Positions 32,870-44,654 are shown, numbered from the stretch's first letter. The stretch is 64,000 bases of DNA from Gigaspora rosea (GCA_003550325.1 QKWP01000342.1:204244-268243), one strand, 5' to 3'. The notes: a model not told the origin generated them from the sequence alone. Program-made: numbers and translations.

Positions 32870-33435
32870 AGGAAAAGTGCACTTATGGAATTTAATCTAA
32901 CATTTTCATTAGGTGGATCAAATGATGTAAATGATGTGCACTTATAGAAATAAATTGTATGTGAAGTGCATTTACGAAATGTGCACTTATGGAATGTAAA
33001 CTACGGATCAAATGATGTGCACTTATAGAAAGAAAGCGTATGTGAAGCGCACCACAGAATGCGCACTTATGGAATATAATCTACATATAAATGTTACATT
33101 TACATTGGGCTGATCAAATGATATAAATGATGTGCACTTATAGAAAGAAATTGTATGTGAAGTGGACTTACGGAATTGCACTTGTGGAATGTAAACTACA
33201 TATACGTTACATTACATTAAGTGGATCAAATGTGTGCACTTATAGAAAAAAAGTGTATGTGAAGTGCACTTACGGAATGCGCACTTATGGAATGTAAACT
33301 ATATATAGATATTACATTAGGTGGACCTGATGATGTGTACTTATAGAAAGAAAGTGTATGTGAAGCGCACTTACCGGTATAAAAAGAAAGTGCATGTAAA
33401 TGCACTTATAAAGGAAGCACATATGGAAGGTCGAC
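32870..33435 (+). repeat. Tandem repeat, ~100-bp unit
   Basis: About five imperfect units carry GTGCACTTATAGAAAGAAAG, TGTATGTGAAGTGCACTTAC, GGAATGYGCACTTATGGAAT and a final ATTACATTAGGTGGATCAAA. The internal GTGCACTT/AAGTGCAC elements give each unit dyad symmetry. Confidence 0.85.
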
Positions 33436-33684
33436 TGTATCTCATCCTAAATAGAGATAGGATAGTACTTGACTGTTAACACTGTAGCATGACATGTATG
33501 AGAAATAAATCACACTATTAGCATGAAATTATTGTCAGAGATCTTGATACTGTTTTATAGTGTTTGAACAGGTTTTATACGAATGTACTACAGATGCATT
33601 TAAACATTTTTTTGTGAGAAAATTTTTAGTAGATGACATAAAGATAATTTAGTAATCGATTAATGGATCAAAATAATTTATTGC

Positions 33685-33912
33685 AGTTTGCAAAACTTTG
33701 TGAAATTTGCAGATCAAAAAAAGAAGAAATCACACAATTTTTAATTGATTTTAATTTTTTAAAACTACTTCGATATGACATTTTCATACCAGACATCAGA
33801 GTATTTTTAAGAAATCCGAAATCGCTTAGACATCGCCTAAAAATCTGATGATTTCTTTTTTTTTTCTTGATGTTTGCAAATTTCACTAATTTTACAAAAC
33901 AGCTATAGTCGA
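33685..33912. repeat. Long inverted repeat with ~110-base loop
   Basis: The left arm GTGAAATTTGCAGATCAAAA then AGAAGAAATCA faces the right arm whose reverse complement is GTGAAATTTGCAAACATCAA then AAAAGAAATCATCA. Outer GTTTGCAAAACTT / GTTTTGTAAAATTA also partly pair. Open frames on both strands (33663-33848, 33668-33916) run through it and are probably incidental. Confidence 0.65.
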
Positions 33913-34292
33913 CCAAATATGATTACCAAAGTCGTTCATATAAAGGTAGAAATAATTTAAGGATGAATTATTACCGTATATTTATTACATTATTAAAATT
34001 TATTGCTTTTAAAAATATATTATTTGTTTTCCATAATGAACAAATGAATTTACTTTTAATGTTCTAACTTTTTTTTCTTGTAGCTCGTGTATTAGGTTAT
34101 TATGTAATATTATATTTATGAATTAATAATTATAACAAGGCTTGTATCTATTGCTGCGACTGGTTATATTATTGTACATAACGCAAACATTTAATGAATT
34201 ATATTCCTGGCTTAAGCACGACTACATCATGCAGCTATCTGGTTGATTTAATTTTAATGTTACAGTCGTCCCTCATTTATATCAACCTATTT

Positions 34293-34930
34293 TTTTTTCA
34301 TTATTTTCTGGAACGCCAAATAGGCGTACTTTATTATTTAAAGCCAATGTTATTAACAGGGCCTCTCTAATTAGCAAGGTCCCCTACATATTTCTGTGTA
34401 CTATATATTTTTATACAGGTATATTTATGATCCTAATTTTAATTTTCCCAACTGGGTTTAACTGTTGACCCATTTACTACTGGGTGATTTAACCGGAACT
34501 GTCCAATTATTCTTTATTCTTATCCAATCTGAAATACTGACAATAATTTTGGCCTCCGATCCATTCTGATTCTTCTAGAAGTTTTTCATCCTGAGGGAAG
34601 GGGTACCTCATTTGGCAGACTACTTTACTTCCATCCAATTCATCCTGGAGTGGTCGCTTTCTATTATAGGTAATATCTAGTTGACCTGTTTACTACCAGA
34701 GGATTTTAACCAGAACTAATCAAGTTTCTATTTTTTTCTATGGAAAAGTCACACACACCCGTATATGTGGCTAAGCTGCCCAAACGTGGTCCTAGCATCC
34801 TGATTTAGGTCATCCATACCATGACCTTATGTAGTTAATTCTGTATTCTATAGGACTTGAACTGGCGACCTTGCGTATAAGTCAGCTAATGTCCTGGAGT
34901 GCAACTACTACACTATCAGCCCACAAGACC
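34293..34930 (-). mobile_element. Retroposon B: tRNA-headed SINE-like element
   Basis: On the minus strand the unit starts at 34930 with a tRNA-like head and ends in an A run (T run 34291-34298). TATCAACCTATTT is duplicated at 34280-34292 and 34931-34943. The body contains two related blocks, CAGTAGTAAATGGGTCAACAG and GGTAGTAAACAGGTCAACTAG in minus orientation (plus 34450-34505 and 34676-34735), an internal duplication. Length is 638 bp. Confidence 0.85.
34853..34919 (-). promoter_or_regulatory. tRNA-like pol III promoter of retroposon B
   Basis: Minus-strand A-box-like TGATAGTGTAGTAG (34919-34906) and B box CCAGTTCAAGTCC (34865-34853). CGCAAGGTCGCCAGTTCAAG is nearly the same as in retroposon C (CGCAAGGTTGCTAGTTCAAA). 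Confidence 0.8.
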
Positions 34931-35033
34931 TATCAACCTATTTGAATCACATTTATATTCATGTTGATATGATATTAATGCGAGAACATATTAAAGTTGA
35001 CATATATGAGGGAATTTCAAAGTTTAATATATA

Positions 35034-35475
35034 CAGTACCGGACAGCAAAACTATCCAATTTTTTTTTTAGGGTGCCAAATTTGAGAATTTTATAACAAT
35101 TCTGATTGGCTAATTTTTTTGTACCAAAATTTTGATTGGTTAAAAATATAAAAATGATTTTTTTATATAATAAGCACCAAATTTTGGAGGTTTAATAATA
35201 AATATTAACCAATCATATTACAAGCACGTGACTATCATCAATTTGATTGATCATTGTCCTGCACTAAATTTCTGCTTTACTATTAAAGTTGCTTAACTTT
35301 AAACCCTTATAACTTCTTTAAAAAGCAAAATATAAAAAATCTGTCATACAGATTTGTAGTTTAGGTTACAAATAAAAAATTTTTAAGAGGGATTTTTAAA
35401 ATAATTAATTGTTGTAAAGTTATTAGACTTTAAACAATGCTAAAAAAAATGGATAGTTTTCACTGTCCAGTACTG
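35034..35475. mobile_element. TA-flanked MITE, CAGTACCGGACAG ends (442 bp)
   Basis: CAGTACCGGACAGCAAAACT on the left and, reverse-complemented, CAGTACTGGACAGTGAAAAC on the right, with TA at 35032-35033 and 35476-35477. There is no coding capacity. Confidence 0.93.
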
Positions 35476-35559
35476 TAGAAATTCATTTTATAGCTTAGAT
35501 TAATAATAACAGGTTGATATTAAAGAGGGCAACTGTAAAAGCTTATTGTTCCAAATCAT

Positions 35560-35760
35560 TAGTTAAAAAACCAACTAGTTGGCAACTTTTCAACTAATCA
35601 ATTTAAAAAAAACTTTAAAAACTAATCGATTTATTATTAACTGGTCTGATTACAATTAATTGTTAGTTCTCAACTAGTTATCAACCAGTTATTAGCTAAT
35701 TATAATTTATATTAATCAACTAAGCAACTATTATTATTAATTGTAATGTTAATATAACAG
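35560..35760. repeat. AACTAGTT/TTAGTTG-rich segment
   Basis: Many short direct and inverted copies of CAACTAGTT, TTAACTGG and CTAATCAA occur. Similar text is present at 39090-39235 and 55460-55575. A parent element with defined ends was not recognised. Confidence 0.4.
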
Positions 35761-36123
35761 AAATCACAACCATTGATTGGTAACTAATAATACTTCTTGG
35801 TTTGAAATATATCTGGTATGCATTTTTTTATTTCAACTTTGCCAGTTTTTAGTGTGTTTTGCACCAACTGGTTATTTTCCAAAGCATAATAGCACTATTC
35901 TTGAAATAATATAAATTACTCTGAGTACAATCATAAAGTTAGTACTTTACAGTTTTCAATTTTCACGATTGGAAATAATTCAACTATTCTTGACATACTG
36001 GATTAATAGTAATAAACATAGTTTATATTTATTAATGATATTAATAATTTAAGTAGTTCTTTTAGTGTTACATGTTTTATTTTTTCAATTATACTTGAAT
36101 TGTTTTTTTTTGTTTTATAAATT

Positions 36124-36772
36124 AGGGTTTTATAATTTATTGCACCTGCAATATATTGCACCCTTCTATTAATTAAAAATTTTGCTTATAAACCCACCTT
36201 TGGAGTTCTAATAAAAAATACTATGTGAAATTTTGGTATAAACTATACTCCTGCTTCATTCCAGGCCTTAACCTAACCCTAATATTAATTAAATTTTATT
36301 TTTTGCTTTAAGGGTAGGATGAATGTAGATCATTTTTTATATGATCTACATGGTATATTAGATTTTAATATAGTAAATAAAAAAATGCTTCTAATAAATT
36401 TTTTAAGATTTTGGCCAATTTGTATAAAATTTATACAATAGTTAGTTTTAAATAGTTTGTTTATAATAATGAAGTTGCACAATATTCATTGCTTTAAAAA
36501 AAATCAACTTTATATGTAATTAAATTTTTGTTTTTGTAGGTTGTACAAAAAATTGATTGGTCAGATCATATGATGTTTATATGTAAATCATATGACATCA
36601 TATAAATTGGTTATACAAAGTTGATCTACAATTAATTTTATATGAAATTGGAAATTTGTACACCCTACCCTTAATAAAAATTTCTTTAATTGTTTGTTAT
36701 ACATAAATGATGATCTATATAGTTATAATAGAGGTGCAATATATTGCACTATGCAATAAATTATAAATTCCT
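36124..36772. mobile_element. Outer MITE, TATAATTTATTGCA ends (nested pair)
   Basis: Terminal repeats AGGGTTTTATAATTTATTGC and, reverse-complemented, AGGAATTTATAATTTATTGC continue into the palindrome TGCAATATATTGCA on both sides. The left half holds the telomere-like core in reverse (CCTTAACCTAACCCTAATAT, about 36268). An inner TIR element occupies 36308-36673. Confidence 0.85.
36308..36673. mobile_element. Inner MITE, TTAAGGGTAGGRTG ends
   Basis: Left TTAAGGGTAGGATGAATGTA and reverse-complemented right TTAAGGGTAGGGTGTACAAA. The interior carries GTAGATCATTTTTTATATGATCTAC and an ATCATATGAT palindrome, as in 17027-17400, so the two are one family. Confidence 0.8.
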
Positions 36773-36775
36773 ATA

Positions 36776-36931
36776 AGGGTAGTGACAGATATTACGTAAT
36801 ATTCTAGAAGGGAGAGGGTCAAAAAAATTTTTACATAAGACTAATTATACAATTTGATTGGCTAATTGGTCTTATGGGGGGAGGGGTAGCTCTATGATAA
36901 AATAATATTATGTAATATATGTTACAGCCCT
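36776..36931. mobile_element. Short MITE abutting the nested pair
   Basis: Left AGGGTAGTGACAGATATTAC and reverse-complemented right AGGGCTGTAACATATATTAC flank a G-rich middle; 156 bp. Confidence 0.7.
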
Positions 36932-37452
36932 AAATTATATTTGAATTGCCTTTTTTTAATTACTACTAGATATTAGACCTAACATTAAATGATAGGATTG
37001 ATTTAACCATTTTTAATCAATTTTATGGTATATAATCTATTATAGTAGATATTGGATCCACTATCTGTTTTCATATTAAATTTAACAGATATTCATTGGA
37101 TTTATTATTAAATTTAGTATACAAGTGATAACAAATTCAAGTTCTATATTGTTGCTATAATATTTTGTGAAATATAGATGAACAATCTACGTCTTTTTCT
37201 TTTTCAATTTCTATTATATAATAACTATTAAGGAGGGAGAGCATATATGAATTTTTTTTAAATTTTAAGGTGAGATCTTGCTTTTATTTTTATTAAATTT
37301 AATAGAAACTTTTTACAATATTGAAAGAAATTTCATTTTTTTACTAAGAATAAAAACTCTGACATATATCTAAGTAAACTAAATACTTATCTGCAGCCTA
37401 AACCTGAGAGCATATATGTTTAACCAATTTAACTCTAATAGTTGCTAGAAGA
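36932..37452. other. No recognisable gene
   Basis: AT-rich DNA with no supported feature. Confidence 0.4.
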
Positions 37453-37798
37453 CAGGAACGATATTTTTTGCAAAATGCAGAATACCACAGAATTTGCAGA
37501 ATTCTGCCATTTTTGCAGAAATTGGATTTTATTATGGATAAAACTAAAATTTGCCCAGGAACCAATCAAATTGTGAGTTTTGGAAAAGATTTTTGAAAGG
37601 ATAGACAATCAATTAACCCAAAATACGAGTGTGGTCATTGGAAAGCTTCGAAACATTGGTATTAAACCAAATTTTAAGTGCAGAAACAGGGTTTTTATTG
37701 CAGAAATTTGGTAAATTCTATTTTGCAGATAATTGCAGAAATTAAATTTAATCACTGCAGAATTTGAGTTTAGTCACTACAAAAAATCATCATCCCTG
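37453..37798. mobile_element. hAT-like MITE, CAGGRAYGAT ends (346 bp)
   Basis: Left CAGGAACGATATTTTTTGCA and reverse-complemented right CAGGGATGATGATTTTTTGT; both ends are followed by TTGCAGAAAT-rich sequence. The flanks CTAGAAGA (37445-37452) and CTAGGAGA (37799-37806) match at 7 of 8 positions. CAGGG..TGAT ends with an 8-bp duplication fit hAT. A lone related end (AATCATCGTCCCTG) lies at about 61720-61733. Confidence 0.8.
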
Positions 37799-37913
37799 CT
37801 AGGAGATAAGTTTCTGATTTATTCAAATAAAGGTCTCTTCAACATATAGCATGTTAAACTGCACAGTAACTTGCCAAATAACATGTTAATGTCTTGTATA
37901 TTAAATTCAAATG

Positions 37914-39742
37914 TATATGTTGTGCCCCAGATATCAATTTGTCCCAAATGTCAATTTGTCAAAATTATCAGCCTAAACAAATTAATATTAGTAGGACCTC
38001 GGACAATTATATATAATGTGGGGGGATATAAGATTATAAGATTTGGAAAAATCTACACCAAAAATTTTTGGATTTTATACCCACTTTTATACATACTAAA
38101 TATAAAAAATCTAAAATTTACCTAAACTTTTACATACCAGATTAAACCATATATAAAAAATTTTTTATTTCCTATAACTCAACCAAATCAAAATAATGCC
38201 TTGTACATGTGAATAAAATTCATATTTGTTTACGTATTGGATTTAAGTTTTAATGATTCATTTAATTCTTAAAGAGATTGTTTATATTTATCTATTATAT
38301 AATATATGCAATTGGATCGCTAATGAATTATATAATCTATATCTTTCATACTATATGTTTATTATATCTTCTATTAGGCTATGCAAAGTTAATTGTTCAT
38401 TTTGAGTTTCAAAATTCCGTCGGCCAGTCAGGTTTTTTTTCAAAAAAAAAACCTTTGTGTGGCCTAAATTCATTTATGTTCACATTTAAGGTTTCGCCAA
38501 GTTAATTCTTCAGTTTGCATAATGTGGAATCAGTTTTTATTGAACCTATCAGGTAATTACGAAAAATTAAGGTCATTATCGGGTGACACTGGAGAAAAAA
38601 ATTAAATAGCAAAAAATGGAATAATTGGCACTATAGGAATTTAAAAAAATTTTTTTTTGAGAATTGGATTGGCAGATTATGCAAAACAAAAAATTAACTT
38701 TGCATGACCATATATTAAAACAGAAATTTGTAACTACTGAAGTGGATATAATTATTTATTTGTATCACTACTACAAAAGATAGTTAACAAAATTAGGAAT
38801 TTAGAGATAAGTATATACATGGGTTTAGTAAATTAATATGAAAATTTATTAATTTATTTCTTTTATTAGAATTGGGTTTTTATAAGTAAGAGATTTTTTG
38901 TAACATTATTATGAGGAAACAATATTTATTAAAATAAATAAAACTACAAATACAATTATGTAAATAATACCAACTAATACTAATACTATATTATTATCAT
39001 TATTCAAATAAATCACTACAAGAGACATTAAGTGTAATTCGACTTATCCTCCAAAACGTACCAGAAAGGTATCCTTTTATAATTTCTTTATTATGTTGAG
39101 TAGTTATTAACTCTTGTCATTAGTTCTTACTTTTCCTAGTACTGTATTTACTAACTATTGATTACTAGTCCCATTAGTTAATAACTTTTAATAACCAGTC
39201 CTGTAACTAATAGTTGATCACCAAACACGCATAGCCAATATGGCTTATCAATCTTGTAAAACAAGAAAATAAAAGAAAAAAAGATATCTAATATCTTTTT
39301 ATATTAGGCATAACAACGTCCATCCATTCCGTTATGCTATTTACCAATCATAAGATTCAATATAGTATTTTCTATTTTGTGCGAAGTGATAGGATATCAT
39401 GTGAACGAAAAGTAGAACAGCCACATGATCTTTCGCCTCATATGATAATTTACCTTAATTATATATACTACCTTAATAATGAGTAAAAATTTGCCTATAA
39501 AAAATCCTGCCACTATTTTTTCATTTACCTCATTTTACTCTCTACATTTTCCCAAAAAACGCATTTTTTCATACCACCATTTAAAAATTTTTTTAAAAAT
39601 TTATCTCATTTAATACATACCAGATCAAATAGAACCGTCCGGGGTCCTATGTTAGTAGGACATTTAGCTAAATCTTGTAAATTGACATCTGGGCATCCCA
39701 ATAGACAAATGGAACCAATTTAGATTTGGGTACAACATATAT
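37914..39742. mobile_element. 1.8-kb TIR element with TATATGTTGTRCCC ends
   Basis: Left TATATGTTGTGCCCCAGATA and reverse-complemented right TATATGTTGTACCCAAATCT start arms of about 85 bases, both reaching GTAGGACC followed by CGGAC. AAATG flanks both sides. A further MITE (38381-38705) is nested. Two short frames (37871-38125, 38278-38505) cross it and have no family features. Whether this is one element or two half-elements brought together is open. Confidence 0.6.
38381..38705. mobile_element. MITE, ATGCAAAGTTAATT ends, copy 1
   Basis: Left ATGCAAAGTTAATTGTTCAT and reverse-complemented right ATGCAAAGTTAATTTTTTGT, then TTTTGCATAAT. Same family as 63041-63404. Confidence 0.75.
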
Positions 39743-40411
39743 AAATGTATAAATTTGACTTCAATATAGAGAGAGACAGATGTAGAAATGTGCAACTGAG
39801 AAGGTTTATAATATGTGCCTGTAGCACGTAATGTTAACATGTTATGAAGATTTTACAAAAAAGGCAATTATATGTTAAATATCAAGTTTACACCAATTTT
39901 GACTAATATTTAATGAATTATACAAAAATAGAAATGTAAATTTTAAATAAAGAAAAGAAAATCTATATACAAATTTGATAGTAATCTTATCTGGAAATTC
40001 AGATTTCTAATATCACAATTTCGAAATTGTGACAATAGTATCAAATAAAGATAACAGTTATAAGAATGTGCGTAAAAATCAAAATAGTTAAATCAAGCAA
40101 CTATTCTAATTAATAATGCCCAACACATGACATAACCTGTGTTATTGCACATAATGAAACTATTTTGTCAGGCAACTTCAAATTGACAAATTGACAAATG
40201 ATGAAACCCATGATGCATGATGAAACCAGAACCCTAAACAATACATATAAAGGTTATATTAAAATTTTGGATAAAAAAGTAACTTTTTTACTAAATGTTA
40301 TATTTAAAAAAAGGTTATTGGCCAAAAGGTTATATTTAAAAGTGGAAAAGTCTTCAATGTTATATTATTTAAAAATGGATAAAATTAATAAATTTTAGAT
40401 AACCAAATAAA
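39743..40411. other. No convincing gene
   Basis: A 66-residue frame at 40198-40398 lies in low-complexity DNA and is not supported. Confidence 0.35.
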
Positions 40412-40562
40412 AAAAAAATTTTTTTTGAAAGAAATTTATTTTAGAGAAAAATTTTTTTTGGCGAAAAATTTTTTTTGGGAAAAATTTTTTTTAAAAAAAA
40501 TTTTTTTTAAGAAAAATTTTTTTGGAAAAATTTTTTTAAAGAAAAACTTTTTTAAAATATAT
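40412..40562 (+). repeat. A-tract/T-tract tandem repeat
   Basis: Eight or nine imperfect copies of GRAAAAATTTTTTTT (15-20 bp each) alternate A-runs and T-runs with short G spacers. Such phased tracts are expected to bend DNA. Confidence 0.8.
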
Positions 40563-40859
40563 TTTTATATTTTTAAATAGATAAAAATTATTTATTATTT
40601 TTTATGTTTGATGATCTTGCCTTTATTTATTAGTAAATATATAGTGTCTAAAGCAATAACTGCTGTTTCAATAGTATATAATACATTTTCAACCAAATAA
40701 AGACTTACATGATACTGAAGTACCCAGGTACGATTTGCTATATAACATATCTATCTTCATCAGAGTCCCAAACTTACTTGAGACTTGAATCCCAACATCA
40801 CTAATCAGTTGTTAATGCCATGTCAGGATTGTACTCTCTTCTTTAAAATTTTTCTTCTA

Positions 40860-41035
40860 CATAAAGAGCAAAATGAAAAAAGTGGAAAGTAAAAACCTAC
40901 TACCAAGAAAATGAAAATTATCAAAAAGAAAAAACTGATACAAAAAAAAAAAAAAGAAGAAAAAAGTCAATCCTGATATGGGAAAAAAAAGAAAGAAAAA
41001 ACAAAAAGAAAAAAATGAAACAGACAGAAAATATA
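40860..41035 (+). repeat. Polypurine tract
   Basis: The plus strand is nearly all A and G (with few interruptions) for about 175 bases. Confidence 0.75.
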
Positions 41036-41194
41036 TTTAAAAATTATATAATACTTTTAATTTTAGCCCTACTCTAAATTTAGTCTATATTATATATAAA
41101 ATCATATTCAGAGTAGAGTTAACCTTGCAAGAATTTTCTAGAAATTCTTCAATTGATCAATGTCAGTCTTTAACTTACACATAAGCAGCACCGT

Positions 41195-41690
41195 GAATTT
41201 CTCATAACTCTTGTTCCCAAATTGGAACTGGTAAACAATGCAGATTTTTTGGAGGAGTATGCCGAATTTTCCACTTTTTGTTGCAAAAGTATTCTCTAAA
41301 AAACTCAAGAAAAAGCGAGAATAAGGTAGTAGGTGTTTGGTTCATGATCTTTAAATTTTCTAATAAGTATATTGGAGTACTTCTTTGCTGTTTTTCTTGT
41401 AAGCAACACAAAAAAAACTTCGTTGACAAAAGACTTCTTTCTCCAAAATTTTGTATACAAGGGTGCCACCTCCTGCCAGTTATCTTGTATACTAAAGCTT
41501 TTGGTTTGTATACCAAATATATAAGGGAGTTTTCAAGGAAAAAAGCAGAGAAACCACTTTGTTTGCTTTTCATAAAAACTATTATTTTGTTGTGCTTCTT
41601 CTCAAATTTGGTTTCCATTTGTTGTAAAAATTTTGGTGCAAGTGATTATCAAGGAGAGTTTTTGTTTAATAGTTAAAATTATTTAAATAA
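41195..41690 (+). repeat. Dispersed repeat R2, copy 1
   Basis: This stretch is a diverged copy of 46885-47340. Shared blocks include ACTTCGTTGACA / CCTTCGTTGACA, TGCCAGTTATCTTG and AATATATAARGGAGTT. Long open frames exist on both strands in copy 1 (plus 41278-41676, 132 residues; minus 41202-41618, 138 residues) but none is conserved in copy 2, which speaks against a coding gene. Confidence 0.65.
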
Positions 41691-42050
41691 TAAAGCTTAT
41701 ATATAAAATAAGGTTAATTAGCTCTAATAAAAAGTGGATAAAATTTACAATAAGTTAATATTAAAGCCAATATAACCTCTATATATATTATTCGGGGTTC
41801 TACAAAACCTATAACACATGATGAAATCCATGATGTATGAGAAACCCATGATGCATGAACCTATAACGCATGGACATCAATAATAAATATTAAAGCCCAT
41901 GATAATTTTAATGAAGCAAATTTATAACAAAAATAAATTAGTCCTTGTAAAGTTAATTTTTTGTTCATTATTATATCTTTCCAGTTTCTATCTTTTTGAC
42001 ATCGATCTGACATTGGCTAATAATTTGAATCAATCATCCAGATATATTCT

Positions 42051-42350
42051 ATAGGTAGTGATATGAGTTGGTAGCTACCAGTAGGAATCTACCACTGGTA
42101 TCTACCAGTAGATAACAGTAGATACTGTTAGGTAAATTATATGCCTAGTAGATACCAATAAAATAATAGAATAAAATTTTAAAATTATATAATTAATTAT
42201 AAATATCGAAAAGTATATAATTTATCAAATAAATTTTATTTATCATGTGACTAGTAGATCTACTGGTAGTGGTAGCTATCGGTAGCTACCACCTACTGGT
42301 AGATACTGGTAGGAACATGCCAAACTGGTAGAATTTATATTACTACCTAT
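42051..42350. mobile_element. MITE, ATAGGTAGTRATATRA ends
   Basis: Left ATAGGTAGTGATATGAGTTG and reverse-complemented right ATAGGTAGTAATATAAATTC. The interior is packed with GTAGCTACCAGTAG / CTACTGGTAG repeats. Confidence 0.75.
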
Positions 42351-42998
42351 CCTTTAATTTGTTATGCAGGCATATTTGCCTGCGAAAATTTTAAAATTTT
42401 AAATTTTTTAAATAAAACCTTAAATATTAATTTTAGCTATATACTTCCTAAGTAAAAATAATAATATTAGTTCTGTTTTATCAACTTTATTATAAATTTT
42501 TTTTAAAAATCTTTGGTGTAATAAAAGTTTAAAGTTTTTGTTTTGGAACTTTTACTATAGAATTTTCTTTAGGTTTTCTTAAATTTTATATGTTCCCGTC
42601 TATAAAAAAATTTTTCACTTCTAATACAAGTCTTAATTTTTACAAGTAAATCATATAAAGTCAAATAATGAAAGAGTTATCCTTTATATAAACTACAATA
42701 TTGTATTAGAAACTATATTTTTAAAACCAATATTTAAAGAATTCGCCAAGATATTGAAAAATATTTTTTTGGTTAAAAAATTTCTTTAAAATTTAATATT
42801 TTCAGCTTATAAGAAACATAAACTTTTTGTCTTATAATATAAATTTAAATAATTCAAAAATATAATCCTTGTTTTTAAATATTATAATACCAAATTTTAA
42901 TTAAATATTTTAAATGATTAAAAAAATAGATTAGAGGTATATTTATAGTAATTATACAGGCAAATTTGCCTGCGAAGTAGTACAAACTAAGGGATAGG
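42346..42998. mobile_element. MITE, CCTATCCYTTARTTTGT ends
   Basis: Left CCTATCCTTTAATTTGTTAT and reverse-complemented right CCTATCCCTTAGTTTGTACT, each followed by the palindrome CAGGCAWATTTGCCTG. It shares its first five bases with the end of the previous MITE. Confidence 0.8.
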
Positions 42999-42999
42999 T

Positions 43000-44650
43000 G
43001 TTCTACAAATTGGCAGTATCATAATATTTTATTATTATATATATATTTTTTTAGAATTCAACAGTCATGCCGCAACTTTATTTATATATTTTGTAACACC
43101 AGTACATTATGTGTTTTGTCTACTCTAGGTTGACTAATATATTAAAGTGCAACCCACCTAGGTGTCATCAAGGATCCTTAAATGTGACCTGCTATAACAA
43201 ACTTTTTCTCATTGTAACCCCTTATCTAGGTAGACTTAGAGTGTCCGAATCACTGATTGGAGTTTGCTGCCTATTATAACTGCCTACTTCTTAACCCTCT
43301 TCTTCTAACTTCCCAAGTAGCAAAATTTTGCAGCTGCTAATTTTGATTTTCTTAACTAATTTTTGGAGAAGGAGATTGTCTACTAGAATAAAGAAACAAT
43401 AAAAAAATAAAAGAGAATAAAAAAAAGGTGGAAAGCTAAAATATCTAAGTGATATCTAAAGAAATACAAAGTAAAAATGAAAAGACAGAAAAGAAAAAAA
43501 AAAAGAAGTAAACAGCTATGATAGCACTATTTACACCTATGCCCAGTGATAAAAATTATATAATAAGGTAGCTGTATGATGCTGTCATGCTAGAAACCAG
43601 GAACGAAGGTATATAGTTAACAAATAGTCAAAGCAAACGTAAATAGGAAATCAATAAGAACTGAATACATATTTAATGTTAAATGGATTGTTGTTAATCT
43701 AGCATTTCATTAGTGTATTTTGATAGTAGTAGATAATTATATGTTTGTCATTTTAATAGTTTATGCTATTTATTATAAACTAGCATAACTTACATTGCTT
43801 ATGCAATGCGTTTAGTTAGTTGGTATTGTTTGAGAATTAACAGTATTTAGGAAATTATTTATATTTTAATTTGATTTTAGCATATGGGAATCCCATAGCA
43901 AAAAGAGGCAGCGGGGCAAAAAAATTTTTTTTACAAAAAAATGCAATTTCTCAAAGAATTAGAATAATAGACCATAATTTTTATAAAATTAAGAAATCAA
44001 AATTTTTTGCCTACTTTCTTTTTTTGCTGTGGGGTCTTCATATATACATACAATTTTTAAAATAAATAGCACAATATTATAAATATTTTTTTTTAAAAAA
44101 AAAATTAAAGAAAGTTTATCAAGAAAATAATACAAATTACAATAGGAAAAAAATATTTAAGAAATAAAATTTTAAATGATAAAATAATTACATTTATTCA
44201 TTATCAAATTATTACTAAAGATAATTGTTTAGGATCGCATGTAGTTTGATTTGATCATTTTTTATTTTTATTTTGATTAGATATAGTATTTTTTGTTTTT
44301 TTTTTTAGATAAGGGTGTTTTATTTTTTTGATCAGAATTGTTAAAATTAATTGAGTTGTCTATGGTTTTAGTTTTTGCACGTTTGTTTGTATGATATTAT
44401 AATAATCATTCAAAATTATTGTTTCTGGAGTTTGAATTTTAAATGTTTCTTAGAATTGTTTTGATAAATATTTAGAAACTTTGATCATGTTTGATTTGGC
44501 AAGATTGATAGGATGATATTTTTGATCATAACTTGCTCATCGATACGTATTTTAGTCTTAACATTTTGATCACAGGTTGTATAACCAAACAAAAGTGTTA
44601 AAACATAATTACTCGATCATGTTGCTACATTAGTTTTAGCACAATGATCA
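43000..44650. other. No recognisable gene; purine tract at 43380-43520
   Basis: The plus strand at 43380-43520 is purine-rich. 43100-43330 is less AT-rich than the average but has no frame. A 64-residue frame at 43871-44065 is unsupported. Confidence 0.4.
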
Positions 44651-44654
44651 CATT

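Larger units (their letters stand above)
34263..35017. mobile_element. CAGTCGTCCCTC MITE carrying retroposon B
   Basis: The left end CAGTCGTCCCTCATTTATAT is preceded by TA. The inner right arm, reverse-complemented, reads CCCTCATATATGTCAAC, but the terminal CAGTCGT is missing, so the right end is eroded or displaced. Without the nested retroposon the element would be about 110 bases. Confidence 0.5.

Noticed and set aside
32870..33435. CRISPR-like array
   Set aside because: Units are about 100 bp, imperfect and without unique spacers, and the genome is eukaryotic.
41202..41676. 132- and 138-residue ORFs on opposite strands
   Set aside because: The related copy at 46885-47340 does not keep either frame open, so it is a non-coding repeat.
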